Notes: generated by a model from the letters alone, not told the origin. Counted from the stretch's first letter, positions 16,720 to 25,647 are shown. The stretch is 64,000 bases of DNA from Pedobacter sp. FW305-3-2-15-E-R2A2 (GCF_038446955.1 NZ_CP151803.1:4774001-4838000); one strand, 5' to 3'. Program-made: numbers and translations.

Positions 16720-18069
16720 TTAAATATTCGTAATCATTTTTTTAACGGCAAGTACGTGTTTACATGCCCCCCGATCTCCCTGGTACTTGCTAAACCAGGT
16801 GCAGGTACATCTTGCTTTCTCTCCTTCAAGGACGATGGTGTGTTTCAGGCCTGACCCTTCCACCCTGGCATCGACCTTACCTTCATTGCGACTGATGATC
16901 TGAACCTTACCTTCAAGAATCAGTTTCTCCGCATCTCTCATTCGCGGATTGAGGCTCATGATCCGATCCAAACGATAGGGCAGCCGACGGTAAAAAAAAC
17001 GATTGTCGTCCAAATCAAAACCCAGTAATCCCATCGCGGCCAGTCTTCCGGTCAGGTTCCCGACCTCCCTGAAATCCAGGTCTTCTTCTACCGCCAATAA
17101 AGAAGGATTAAACTCCTGATTGGTGTAACTGTATTTATCCATTGCATCCACCCAGCTGTCCGGAACATCTTCAATTAAAGCTTCAAGCGCAGCTCCTTCC
17201 CCCGAAAACCCACGCCAGGATTCCCTCGATAAAGAGAGACTGAATCGCAATGGCCCGAAATAAAGTTGCCAGGTAGTCGATTGCATCCCCGGATGAGGAA
17301 ATACACAGAGTTTATCTATATAAGGCAACAATGGTTCCAGTAAGCGCAACCGGTGAAGGCCACCGATACAAACTGCTCCCGGTGATTTCAAAGGAGAAAA
17401 CAAAGGACGGTTCCCCCGGTTAACGAGGTAATAATCATTTTTCAACACACCTTTAGGAATGCCCTGAAATAACTGTAACGCCTGTAATTTGTTAAAGGTA
17501 TGTGATATGGCGGATTCAGACAGAAAAATTTGTACGGTCGTAAGCCCCTTAATCCATTTCAATGGAAGCGGTACTTTTTTTTCCACTACTGTATTCCCTT
17601 CTTTATGTAGAGACAGGTCCTGACTTCCAACAGAAAGCATGACCTGTTCTTCCGGTCTGATTCCGCCTAATGCCGAGATCATCGGTTGATTAAAATCGAC
17701 ATTGGTTGTCCCATTTTCAATAAACTCCCCGTCCAAACCATCAGGTAAAACATCTACACGGGCATAAACGCCTGCGCAATGCGAAAAGCCCTCAAAGCGC
17801 AATTTTCCATTTCCGGCAGTTACAATCGGATCTTTAAGCTTAGCCGATTCTGCCGGCGAGAGGTTGAAACCCGACTGTACGACATTCGATAGCGTAATCA
17901 AACAGCGGGATACCAGGAAAGGTTTACGTAGCTTCCCCCAGAAAAAGCAAGGTGCGACTAAACCTTTCTGGACTTCGCTAAAGTTGGAAAGCAATAAGCT
18001 TTCATGTTGTGCTGATTTCAGTAACGCAGAGGGCTGTGCGTACTGATAATTGATCACGGTATCTGTCAT
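16720..18069 (-). CDS. SWIM zinc-finger family protein
   Basis: This 449-aa protein has its SWIM zinc finger at the extreme C-terminus: C421, C423, C436 and H438 in CTC-x12-CKH. The rest (~1-410) is a mixed α/β region I cannot assign. SWIM domains bind DNA or proteins. In bacteria such proteins are encoded with large helical-repeat proteins and often with MoxR ATPases and VWA proteins; those two are absent here. It follows the secreted protein gene by 2 bp and precedes the helical-repeat gene by 7 bp, so the three form one operon. Confidence 0.88.
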   Translation of the reverse strand: MTDTVINYQYAQPSALLKSAQHESLLLSNFSEVQKGLVAPCFFWGKLRKPFLVSRCLITLSNVVQSGFNLSPAESAKLKDPIVTAGNGKLRFEGFSHCAGVYARVDVLPDGLDGEFIENGTTNVDFNQPMISALGGIRPEEQVMLSVGSQDLSLHKEGNTVVEKKVPLPLKWIKGLTTVQIFLSESAISHTFNKLQALQLFQGIPKGVLKNDYYLVNRGNRPLFSPLKSPGAVCIGGLHRLRLLEPLLPYIDKLCVFPHPGMQSTTWQLYFGPLRFSLSLSRESWRGFSGEGAALEALIEDVPDSWVDAMDKYSYTNQEFNPSLLAVEEDLDFREVGNLTGRLAAMGLLGFDLDDNRFFYRRLPYRLDRIMSLNPRMRDAEKLILEGKVQIISRNEGKVDARVEGSGLKHTIVLEGEKARCTCTWFSKYQGDRGACKHVLAVKKMITNI

Positions 18070-18071
18070 AT

Positions 18072-18953
18072 TTATTTCTTCCTGACGATCATAAAATCAT
18101 CAAGGCTGACCTGTTCAGCTTTTAGTTTATCCAATTCCAGTTTACTTTTTGCTAAGGCCCGCTCTTCTTCTTTTGTAAATTCATTCTTGCTCAAAGCATA
18201 ACTTGTTCCGGCAATCTCCAGCTTTTCGGTATAACAATCCATTACCAGGTTATAGGCAGAGAAATCTGTGATGGGGAAAGTCATCTGATCCCATTTTATG
18301 GCGGTAGAGTTTTTCTTAGCAGCCTCAAAGGGGTAGCTGCAGCTAAACATTTTCGTTTCCTGAGGTTTAAAGATATCTGTCCCGGAAGATCCTTTGCTGC
18401 AACTCCAGCCATCATTCTCATCTGCTGTAGAAGAATACCCGATTACGGTAGTATAATTAAGGATTGCCCGATCGCCCTGATTGGTAAAAGCACAATAAAT
18501 GATCAACTGACCATTCAAAAGATCTGCTTTTACAGGTTTCGCCTGCAACACATTTAACTGAGCTTTTAGCTGATCTGTTTTCTGCTTTTTAAGGTCTTCC
18601 GCTTTTACTTCAGCCTCCATTTTTTCTATTTTGCGCTGGTGGTCTTCTTTTACGAAGTTTTCAGCCAGACTGAACACCTCAGACAGGGATTTTCCGTTGA
18701 CTCTTTTTCGTACCACCTCATCAAAAGACCGCTTTTGGTTTGCGGGCTTATCCCCCCTTTCATAAATCACAGCAAGGGCCAGAACCCTCATGGCGACCTC
18801 CAGTTTGTCTTTTTCCTTTTCAGTTATTCCAGCCTCTATCTTCTTTCTCGACTCTTCAAACTTCTCTTTGGATCCACCCTTAAAAACATCCTGACAAATG
18901 GCCAGGCCAGGGAAAAGGATCATTAAAAGGAACAGTGGTAAACATCTTTTCAT
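18072..18953 (-). CDS. secreted coiled-coil protein of unknown function
   Basis: This 293-aa protein has a clear signal peptide (residues 1-20, LFLLMILFPGLAICQ, probable cleavage before Q21). It is rich in charged helix (about 28-60 and 105-140, KIEKMEAEVKAEDLKKQKTDQLKAQ), with a C-terminal β-rich stretch around 145-250 holding two cysteines (WSCSKG and MFSCSY), and a final charged helix. It is the first gene of the operon with the SWIM and helical-repeat genes. An exported protein with two presumably cytosolic partners is unusual and may be only promoter sharing. No family recognised. Confidence 0.7.
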   Translation of the reverse strand: MKRCLPLFLLMILFPGLAICQDVFKGGSKEKFEESRKKIEAGITEKEKDKLEVAMRVLALAVIYERGDKPANQKRSFDEVVRKRVNGKSLSEVFSLAENFVKEDHQRKIEKMEAEVKAEDLKKQKTDQLKAQLNVLQAKPVKADLLNGQLIIYCAFTNQGDRAILNYTTVIGYSSTADENDGWSCSKGSSGTDIFKPQETKMFSCSYPFEAAKKNSTAIKWDQMTFPITDFSAYNLVMDCYTEKLEIAGTSYALSKNEFTKEEERALAKSKLELDKLKAEQVSLDDFMIVRKK

Positions 18954-19259
18954 GAATAATGCTCTATGTTAAAATAACTAACGCTAATTGTATCACTCCT
19001 ATTATACGTGTTTTTCTGCCGGTATAAAAACTTAATTTCCCTAACCCGGAGATGTCAGTTTTTTAACACTGAACATTCGTGTATTTAAATTTAAATACCT
19101 TAAAAGCATTTCACATAAGAATTACCTATATATTTTTTCTTCTTGCTTTACCTTTCCTGGGATGTGAAGCCTTGCCGCTTTATGGCTTCGTCAGGATGGA
19201 ACCACGCCTACGCAAAGAGTGGGCGTGAAGATTGAAATGATCAAAACGGCTTCCCCGAA
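18954..19259. other. intergenic stretch with one long AT palindrome
   Basis: 306 bp between two leftward genes. I see no ORF of note. It contains a perfect 18-bp palindrome, GTATTTAAA/TTTAAATAC, at 19081-19098, and otherwise only unstructured AT-rich and GC-mixed sequence. A promoter for the leftward operon should lie here, but no exact TAnnTTTG box was found. Confidence 0.5.
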
Positions 19260-19832
19260 TTAATCAGTTGCCTTGTTTAGTTGATCGATCAATCCGGATA
19301 ATAAATCAATGGTCGCTTTTTTATCTAAAGGAAGTGCGTTTCCCATAATTGAATATCCTTCTACATAGGGAAGCAATAACGTAACTACCTTTTCAGGATG
19401 TTTAGAGAAAGAGCTGATCAATTCTACAAGCCAGACACCATACTTGTGGTAATATCGATGAACCGCCTCTCCAAGCGCTTTATTTCTCAGGGAAAGTGCC
19501 CAGATTTCCCGAAACATTGCAAAGTCATTCCGGTCTTCTTCTACCAGAATAACAGAAAGGATTTGCCGGATAAATTTCTGCTCCGGAAAAGCTTCAGATG
19601 TTTTTAGTGATTCCCAGGTCTTTATAACTTCTTCTTCGCAACGCTTAAAATAGTACTCCGCCGTTGCAAGTAAAAGATCATCCTTGTCCTTATAATAATA
19701 TTGAAGATTACTCAACGTGATCACTGAACGTTCTGCGACCTTTCTCATCGATAAATTCCCAGCCCCTTCTTCTTGCAGCAAGGAAATCGTGTTCTGTACA
19801 ATGCTATTGATTTTGTCTTCTCTTTTCTTCAT
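19260..19832 (-). CDS. TetR family transcriptional regulator
   Basis: This 190-aa protein has a TetR N-terminal helix-turn-helix (~8-55, with GAGNLSMRKVAERSVITLSNLQYYYKDKDDLL) and a C-terminal helical ligand domain. It is divergent from a dehydrogenase-like gene. The 140-bp gap holds two copies of AGGTC-n4-GACCT flanking a -7 box, which makes both this gene and the partner probable targets. Its own -7 box TAGATTTG lies 8 nt ahead of the ATG. Confidence 0.92.
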   Translation of the reverse strand: MKKREDKINSIVQNTISLLQEEGAGNLSMRKVAERSVITLSNLQYYYKDKDDLLLATAEYYFKRCEEEVIKTWESLKTSEAFPEQKFIRQILSVILVEEDRNDFAMFREIWALSLRNKALGEAVHRYYHKYGVWLVELISSFSKHPEKVVTLLLPYVEGYSIMGNALPLDKKATIDLLSGLIDQLNKATD

Positions 19833-19840
19833 TTGTCATG

Positions 19841-19848
19841 CAAATCTA
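19841..19848 (-). promoter_or_regulatory. -7 box (TAGATTTG) of the tetR gene
   Basis: Exact TAnnTTTG on the minus strand, 8 nt ahead of the tetR ATG. The upstream operator falls near its -33 region. Confidence 0.55.
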
Positions 19849-19873
19849 AAAGTAATTTTATTCTTTCGAACAA

Positions 19874-19919
19874 TTAGGTCATTCGACCTATATTTGACAA
19901 AATAGGTCGAATGACCTAA
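19874..19919. promoter_or_regulatory. twin TetR operators around a -7 box
   Basis: Operator 1 (19874-19891) and operator 2 (19902-19919) are inverted copies of one 18-bp sequence. Each contains AGGTC-n4-GACCT, itself palindromic. The exact -7 box TATATTTG of the rightward gene (19889-19896) lies between them, so operator 2 would cover the transcription start. Confidence 0.8.
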
Positions 19920-19972
19920 TTTAAATTACCATAAACTTCAACAAAAGTTTAAGACACATAAAGAGAACACCC

Positions 19973-20980
19973 ATGGAATCACCAAAGAGACTAAGAATTT
20001 TAATTGCCGGCGGATACGGACATGTCGGAAGCAATATTGCAGGGCATATCAGAAAGAAATACGCAAACATAGAACTTATACTTTGCGGAAGGCATCCTGA
20101 AAAAGGAGAACAACTGGCGATCGGACTAGGCCATGCAGAAAGTAAATATCTGGATTTAACTACAGATTTTGATTTGGGCAGTTTTGGAGACATTGACCTC
20201 GTCATTGCTGCACTTCAGGATCCAAAAAATGCGTTGATAGAAGCTGCTATTGCTCATGGCATTGCACACATCAGCATCACAAAACTTGCTGATGAACTTG
20301 CTCCTATCGTTTTTCTGCTCCAGCAAAGGGCATCTAAGTCCAGGATTGTGCTGGCCGATCACTGGCAGGCAGGAATATTGACCCTGGTTGCCAAGGAAGC
20401 TGCAACGCAATTCAGCAAAATTGATCATATGGAAACCGCTTGTCTTTATGATACGGAAGATCCGATCGGCCCAATGATTGCAGCCCAACTGGACAGCTTT
20501 GTGGGAAGGGCGCTGCTGCGTAGAAACAGAAAGTGGGAATGGCTGGATGCCACGCAAAATGCGAGATCATTACAACTAAGTGATGGCAGCTCCATAGATG
20601 CTTATCCTATGGGAACCTTAGATGTACCCAGCCTGGCAGCAATCTCAGATTCACCAAACGTCAGGTTTGACATTTCTATAGGAAAATCAATAGGAATGAA
20701 TAAAGGAGAAAAAGCATCTCACGATCTTTATATTGATATAGAAGGGACTTTATTATCCGGAGAACACGGAAAGATCAGGACCATAGTTTCGGATCCTGAA
20801 GGGCAGTCTCACCTGACTGCTTTGGGGGTATTACTTGCCACTGAAGCTGTTTTAGGACTGGAAGGATATCATGCAGTGGAAAAAGGAGGTTTGTACCTTC
20901 CAGAAACCATCATCTCTACTCCCATAGCGTTTGCCCGTTTGAAAGAGTTTGGGGTAGTCATTACACAAATCAACCGATAA
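19973..20980 (+). CDS. NAD(P)-binding saccharopine-dehydrogenase-like protein
   Basis: This 335-aa protein begins with a Rossmann fold (RILIAGGYGHVGSNIAG, residues ~7-23), followed by ELILCGRHPEKGEQLA and DIDLVIAALQDPKNALIEAAIAHG, the pattern of saccharopine-dehydrogenase and related oxidoreductases. The C-terminal part (~130-320) is the substrate domain; the family reaction is not clear from sequence. It is controlled in all likelihood by the divergent TetR through the two operators. A hairpin terminator follows. Confidence 0.8.
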   Translation: MESPKRLRILIAGGYGHVGSNIAGHIRKKYANIELILCGRHPEKGEQLAIGLGHAESKYLDLTTDFDLGSFGDIDLVIAALQDPKNALIEAAIAHGIAHISITKLADELAPIVFLLQQRASKSRIVLADHWQAGILTLVAKEAATQFSKIDHMETACLYDTEDPIGPMIAAQLDSFVGRALLRRNRKWEWLDATQNARSLQLSDGSSIDAYPMGTLDVPSLAAISDSPNVRFDISIGKSIGMNKGEKASHDLYIDIEGTLLSGEHGKIRTIVSDPEGQSHLTALGVLLATEAVLGLEGYHAVEKGGLYLPETIISTPIAFARLKEFGVVITQINR

Positions 20981-20995
20981 TTATTCGGTTTGGAT

Positions 20996-21030
20996 AAAAT
21001 TTAGCCGCTTCAAATCAGCGGCTAAATTTT
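20996..21030 (+). terminator. rho-independent terminator
   Basis: A 14-bp stem AAAATTTAGCCGCT and complement with a 7-nt loop, ending in TTTT. It lies 15 bp after the dehydrogenase-like stop. Confidence 0.85.
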
Positions 21031-21156
21031 ATTACATCAGTTTCAGTTATTGCCCGGCATATATTGCAGATGGTCATTCCCTAAAAAATATTAAACTATT
21101 GAAAAGATTTTTTGTTAATGAACTAATCATCGCCATATTTACCTTGTTCATCATCA

Positions 21157-21351
21157 ATGACTTCAATTCCGGTCTCTTCTTCAGGAAAGCATGAAAAGAA
21201 GCTAAAGCTTGTTCTTGGTTTTACTGCCCTGTACCTTCTGGTGGAAATTGCCGGCGTGATCATGCTGACCACCAGACGGTGTGATGCGGATCCGATATTA
21301 TCCGCTTTAAGCAACTTCAACAATTTTGAGGAGGAAGCTACCCATGACTAA
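21157..21351 (+). pseudogene. remnant of a CzcD-like CDF N-terminus (probable)
   Basis: This 64-codon ORF contains EKKLKLVLGFTALYLLVEIAG, closely resembling the first helix of CzcD-type cation exporters, but then leaves the family (LTTRRCDADPILSALSNF) and stops. It overlaps the start of the next gene by 8 bp (ATGACTAA). It may be the relic of a larger transporter gene that was deleted, or a small coupled peptide. The minus strand at 21123-21185 reads as a plausible acidic protein tail (EEETGIEVIDDEQGKYGDD, then a stop), which suggests several gene fragments have been joined here. Confidence 0.4.
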
Positions 21352-22243
21352 AAACAATGCCTCTATTTACAGTGCCCTGGCTGCGAACCTGCTCATTGCA
21401 GTGACTAAATTTATTGCCGGCGGATTCACGAACAGCTCCGCAATGATTTCTGAGGGAATCCATTCCATGGTAGATACGATCAATCAGGTTTTACTGTTAT
21501 ATGGTCTCAAAAGAAGTAAAAAAGCACCGGATAGCAGCAGGCCCTTTGGCTACGGGAAAGAGCTTTACTTTTGGTCTTTTATTGTGTCAATTCTGATTTT
21601 TGGTCTTGGCGGAGGCATTTCCATTTACCAGGGAATACAACACATGATCGAACCGGAACCCATCAGTAATCCATTGGTAAACTATGCCGTACTGGGTTTA
21701 TGTATTGTTTTTGAGGGTTGGTCTCTTTCTGTTGCGATCAAAGAGTTTAACAAGGTCAGAAATGGAATGAACTGGTGGCAGACCATCATAAAAAGTAAAG
21801 ATCCATCCAGCTTCCTTGTGCTCTTTGAAGATGGTGCGGCTGTTATGGGTTTACTGATCGTCTTGGTCTTTATGCTGATTGGCCACAATTTTGATCTGGA
21901 TTATATGGATGGATTGGCCTCTGTTCTGGTGGGGCTGTTATTGGTTTTTGTATCTGCAATTCTTGCCAGAGAAAGCCGGAGCTTACTGATGGGTGAAGGC
22001 ATTGCTCCGGAAACAAAAGAGAAAATCAGGTTGTTAACCGAACAAGACCAGACTGTGGTCAGTGTTTCCAATGTAATGTCCACTTATCAATCACCGGAAG
22101 AAGTTCTACTGATGATTATGGTCGTTTTTAAACCGGAAATGGACACGGAAGACATTACCGGTGCCATCACACGCATCCGTGAAATCATTAAAAAGGAATT
22201 CCCGTTTATACGTTTTGTGATCATCCAACCGGCAGAAAACTAA
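21344..22243 (+). CDS. cation diffusion facilitator (ZnT9/SLC30A9-like clade)
   Basis: This 299-aa protein has six hydrophobic helices and a short cytosolic C-terminal domain (~215-299). Helix 2 has TNSSAMISEGIHSMVDT, containing an E/H/D metal motif. Helix 5 has LFEDGAAVMGL, where the usual HxxxD is replaced by ED-containing residues, as in the ZnT9 branch of the CDF family. Typical substrates are Zn2+ or related divalent ions; the altered site makes specificity uncertain. The start is the ATG at 21344 behind a strong GAGGAGG; the frame is open upstream from 21326. It abuts the bestrophin gene convergently (1 bp). Confidence 0.87.
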   Translation: MTKNNASIYSALAANLLIAVTKFIAGGFTNSSAMISEGIHSMVDTINQVLLLYGLKRSKKAPDSSRPFGYGKELYFWSFIVSILIFGLGGGISIYQGIQHMIEPEPISNPLVNYAVLGLCIVFEGWSLSVAIKEFNKVRNGMNWWQTIIKSKDPSSFLVLFEDGAAVMGLLIVLVFMLIGHNFDLDYMDGLASVLVGLLLVFVSAILARESRSLLMGEGIAPETKEKIRLLTEQDQTVVSVSNVMSTYQSPEEVLLMIMVVFKPEMDTEDITGAITRIREIIKKEFPFIRFVIIQPAEN

Positions 22244-22244
22244 C

Positions 22245-23183
22245 TTAGTCAAGAATCTCATCAATACTCTTTTTCCTATAATCAGGAAGGTGCTTCCCCC
22301 CCATTTCCAGCAAGGTTGTTTCGATCATTTGCGCCATCGCATTTAAAGCCAGATCATTGGGTGCAGTCCCAAAAGGTTCTTCTATTTCATCTGCAATCGC
22401 CTCCAGTGCGACAAAAGTATAGGCGATAAAAATGACAATGAAAGGGGTGAACCAGCTGAGGCTATCTACAAATCCAAAAGGTAAAAGAAAACAATAAATA
22501 TAGACCGTGCGGTGCAGCAGGATATGATAAGTATAAGGAATCGGTGTAGAAGCAATCCGTTCGCAACCTCCTACAATATCCGATAGTTTATTCAGGTTTT
22601 CATCGAACGCGGCCTGAAGGATCGTATCAATTTTTCCGCTTTCCTTAGCCTGTTGAACCCAAAGTCCCATTTCCTTCATCAACATAATGGGTTTATATAT
22701 CGCCGTGCTTAATCTTTTTGCAAGTGCCGGATCGAGTCTTTCCCTGAGGTCTTCGCCAGCATCTGTTCCCCTTAACTGATGTTTTAAAGCATAAGTAAAA
22801 GCAATCAGATAGCGAAGAAAAGTATCCACCTCTTTACCATCGCGGTGATAACCGCTAAAGGTAATGGCTTGTCTGGCAAGCGAGCGGGTATCGTTCAATA
22901 AAGCACCCCAGAGCTTGCGCGCTTCCCAAAAACGGTCGTAGCTCGCATTGTTTCTGAAGCCCAGAAATAAGGCCAGTGCAATCCCAAAAAGGGTAAATGG
23001 CGCCGGGCTCAGCGGAATTTTAAAATGAAACAAGGTCCCCTTAAGCCATACAATTCCTACTGACATCAGGAACAGCATGAGCAACCTTGGGAGGAGTTGT
23101 GGTAAGACAGAACCTTTCCATATAAAAAGCATGCTAAACCAATGTTCGTTTTTCCTTTGGATCATGACTCCAAAATTAAACAT
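22245..23183 (-). CDS. bestrophin-like anion channel (RFP-TM family)
   Basis: This 312-aa protein has the bacterial bestrophin signature GIALALFLGFRNNASYDRFWEARKLWGAL (~75-102) and hydrophobic segments near the N-terminus (~30-70) and around 220-260. Bacterial homologues form pentameric chloride or other ion channels. The alternative start MIQRKNEHW (ATG at 23165) is 5 nt from an exact -7 box that lies within the first codons of the longer frame, so the protein may begin there (306 aa). It is convergent with the CDF gene. Confidence 0.9.
   Translation of the reverse strand: MFNFGVMIQRKNEHWFSMLFIWKGSVLPQLLPRLLMLFLMSVGIVWLKGTLFHFKIPLSPAPFTLFGIALALFLGFRNNASYDRFWEARKLWGALLNDTRSLARQAITFSGYHRDGKEVDTFLRYLIAFTYALKHQLRGTDAGEDLRERLDPALAKRLSTAIYKPIMLMKEMGLWVQQAKESGKIDTILQAAFDENLNKLSDIVGGCERIASTPIPYTYHILLHRTVYIYCFLLPFGFVDSLSWFTPFIVIFIAYTFVALEAIADEIEEPFGTAPNDLALNAMAQMIETTLLEMGGKHLPDYRKKSIDEILD
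23171..23178 (-). promoter_or_regulatory. -7 box (TAATTTTG) close to the start codon
   Basis: Exact TAnnTTTG, 5 nt ahead of the internal ATG 23165 and downstream of ATG 23183. It favours the shorter start and a nearly leaderless transcript. Confidence 0.45.
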
Positions 23184-23238
23184 TTATTGCAAAACAACGT
23201 TTTAAAACCCAATCTACTCTTAAACTGTTATATGCCAT

Positions 23239-24024
23239 ATGAAAGCAACAAGAATTCCGAATCAAAATCGCTACTTCTCAGGAACCAGTGGCCTGCTCCT
23301 TCCTTTCCCCAATAAGCAGCATTATCCTGCAGAATTCCGCGATAAAAGCAGGTTAACCTTTTACGGAACTTTATTCAACAGCATAGAGATTAACAGTTCT
23401 TTTTATAAGATCCCGATGGCGGCTACCGTACGAAAATGGGCAGAAAGTGTTCCGGATGATTTCATATTTACCTTTAAGCTCTGGAGAGAAATTACCCATC
23501 GCAAAGACCTGGCCTTTGATCCTGAGGCGGTCAGCCGGTTCATGGAATGTATTGCAGCAACAGGCCAGAAGAAAGGCTGTCTGCTCCTTCAATTCCCTCC
23601 CAGTCTCAAAAGCGACCGGAAGGCTCAACTGGAGCATTTATTACAGCATGTCCGGCTTGGCGATCCGGAACAGCAATGGAAAATTGCCCTGGAATTCCGT
23701 CATCCTTCCTGGTATCAGGAAGAAACCAACGACTTGTTGCGCAAATTTCGGATGGCCATTGTCCTTCATGATAAACCAGGCGCTGCAAGTCCTATGATTG
23801 AACAGGAGCAGGATTTTGTGTACCTCCGTTTTCATGGGCCAGACGGAGATTATAAAGGCGGGTATACGGATGATTTTCTAATGGAATACGCCGGTTATAT
23901 CAAAGACTGGAATGAAGCGGGAAAAACGGTATATGTTTATTTTAACAATACCATTGGTGATGCAATCAGGAACCTCCAAAGCCTGAACAGTTATCTAACC
24001 TCAATTTCCATTCCGACCCTTTGA
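23239..24024 (+). CDS. DUF72 (YecE-like) family protein
   Basis: This 261-aa protein matches the DUF72 TIM-barrel-like family: GTSGLLLPFPNKQHYPAEF at the start, FNSIEINSSFYKIP, FTFKLWREITH, LLLQFPPSLKSD, ALEFRHPSWY and YLRFHGPDGDYKGGY. The function of the family is not established. It is a single gene between bestrophin (divergent) and rhomboid (convergent, 2 bp gap). Confidence 0.93.
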   Translation: MKATRIPNQNRYFSGTSGLLLPFPNKQHYPAEFRDKSRLTFYGTLFNSIEINSSFYKIPMAATVRKWAESVPDDFIFTFKLWREITHRKDLAFDPEAVSRFMECIAATGQKKGCLLLQFPPSLKSDRKAQLEHLLQHVRLGDPEQQWKIALEFRHPSWYQEETNDLLRKFRMAIVLHDKPGAASPMIEQEQDFVYLRFHGPDGDYKGGYTDDFLMEYAGYIKDWNEAGKTVYVYFNNTIGDAIRNLQSLNSYLTSISIPTL

Positions 24025-24026
24025 CT

Positions 24027-25496
24027 TTATTTCTGAGCAGTCAGCTCATTTAAAAGGTTTTGGATTTCTACATTATATCCTATCATTTCGTCTTTATACT
24101 TTTCGGTATTTTCGGCTATAGCCTTATAAGCGAGATCATAGCTTTTAATCCTCAGTTCACAATATTTTTTAAGCATCACGTTCCGCTCCTGAAATACCGG
24201 AGGAAGATTCAATTCGTCCAGTTCCTTAAGGATGCTTAAACTTTTGCGCCAGTTGTCAACACCATTTTCTTTCAGTCCTTTCAGTAGCTGTTCCTTTGGT
24301 GCATCTGTTGGCAATTGATATACTGCCAGCGCTTTAGCTTCCAGGGCTGTAAATACGGCAAATTTCTGGTCATAAGCACCGTAGTCATTGGGCATCTTTT
24401 TATAAACAGCAAATGAGCTGGTCAATATTAAAAAGCTCATCAATGCAATCGTGCCAAATTTCAACCGGGAATCATCTTCTTTTTTCAGGCTTGGAAGGAA
24501 GGCGTAACCAATGATTAACCCACCAATCAGTCCGCCGATATGAGCTGCATTGTCTATTCCTCCCCGAACCCCATTTAAAAGGTTAAAGGCAACGAAGACC
24601 GCAATACTGGTCAGCAATGCTTTACGTGCTGTTTTTTCGATATGGTTTGTGGTCAACATGGCCAGAAACACACCATACATTCCAAAAATCGCACCGGAGG
24701 CACCCGCACTGACTGTCAAGTCATTCCACCATAAACTGGCAATACTTGCCGTGATGCCCGTGAGCAGATAAGCCGAAATAAACCGGACTTTACCCAGATA
24801 AGGTTCCAGAAGAAGTCCGATATAGACCAATGCGTACATGTTCATCAGCAAGTGTAAAATCCCGATGTGCAGGAAGCAATTTGTCAGCAGTCTCCAGGAT
24901 TGTCCTCCTAAGGTTAAGGGACGAAAATTAGCACCCCAGCTGAGTAAACTCTCGGTAGCAGGTTCAAAAATATTAACCCCTGCAATGGCCATCATTATAA
25001 AGACCAGAATATTCAGGTACATTAAAACCGGAGTCACCACATATCCTTTTACCGGTCTGAAAACATACAGGAACTCTTTAATACTTTCTGCAGTTGTTGC
25101 CGGGGGCAGCTTTAAAAGATCATCTTCCGGAGCAACGAAATCAGGTTTCAGGCTTTCATACTTTAGAGCAAGTTGTTCCGGAGAAAAAGATTCCAGTTCA
25201 TGATAAGCAGCTAAAAACTGTCCTACGGTCTTTTTATTTCTTCCCCAGTCTACCATTTCGCTTCCTACGGATACACTTTCGAGCAGTACGGATTCCTCTT
25301 CAATCGTTACCCTTAGCTCTGCATTCCAGGAAAATGCGCCTTTATCTGTATAAGCAATGACTCCCGACTCACTAAGCTGGAGGATTTTCCAGCCTAATTT
25401 ATGAACCACTTCAACCGTACGAACCAGAAAGGCCGCTCTGCCTCCATCATTTAAAGGAATTTCTTCCAGGTATTTCGGGGTAAATCCTATTGCCAT
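24027..25496 (-). CDS. rhomboid-family intramembrane serine protease
   Basis: This 489-aa protein has a ~145-residue cytosolic N-terminal domain, a hydrophobic core (~155-335) with six helices, and a charged C-terminal tail (~340-489). Catalytic features are present: H215-x3-N219 in HLLMNM, the serine S267 in AGASGAIFG, and H319 in NAAHIGG. Rhomboids cleave transmembrane segments of substrate proteins. The tail contains an additional hydrophobic stretch near 345-365. No operon partner. Confidence 0.93.
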   Translation of the reverse strand: MAIGFTPKYLEEIPLNDGGRAAFLVRTVEVVHKLGWKILQLSESGVIAYTDKGAFSWNAELRVTIEEESVLLESVSVGSEMVDWGRNKKTVGQFLAAYHELESFSPEQLALKYESLKPDFVAPEDDLLKLPPATTAESIKEFLYVFRPVKGYVVTPVLMYLNILVFIMMAIAGVNIFEPATESLLSWGANFRPLTLGGQSWRLLTNCFLHIGILHLLMNMYALVYIGLLLEPYLGKVRFISAYLLTGITASIASLWWNDLTVSAGASGAIFGMYGVFLAMLTTNHIEKTARKALLTSIAVFVAFNLLNGVRGGIDNAAHIGGLIGGLIIGYAFLPSLKKEDDSRLKFGTIALMSFLILTSSFAVYKKMPNDYGAYDQKFAVFTALEAKALAVYQLPTDAPKEQLLKGLKENGVDNWRKSLSILKELDELNLPPVFQERNVMLKKYCELRIKSYDLAYKAIAENTEKYKDEMIGYNVEIQNLLNELTAQK

Positions 25497-25647
25497 ATTT
25501 TCTTTTCTTCAGGGAATTTTATGCGGTCAAAGGTTCATTTTTTATTTATGAAATCCAATGGTTCTTAAAAAAGCAAAATGCTATTTATGTTTTCTTTGTA
25601 AGCTTACGGATAATTCCATTTAACACATAAGTCCTCAGCAGATGGAA
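25497..25647. other. non-coding gap between rhomboid and pseudogene
   Basis: Together with the pseudogene this forms a 527-bp stretch without an intact gene. I see no hairpin, promoter box or ORF here; it may contain the decayed 3' end of the pseudogene. Confidence 0.4.

Noticed and set aside
19081..19098. Palindrome GTATTTAAA/TTTAAATAC as a regulator site
   Set aside because: Purely AT-rich, and such palindromes arise easily by chance at this base composition. No promoter box is next to it, so I mention it only in the gap entry.
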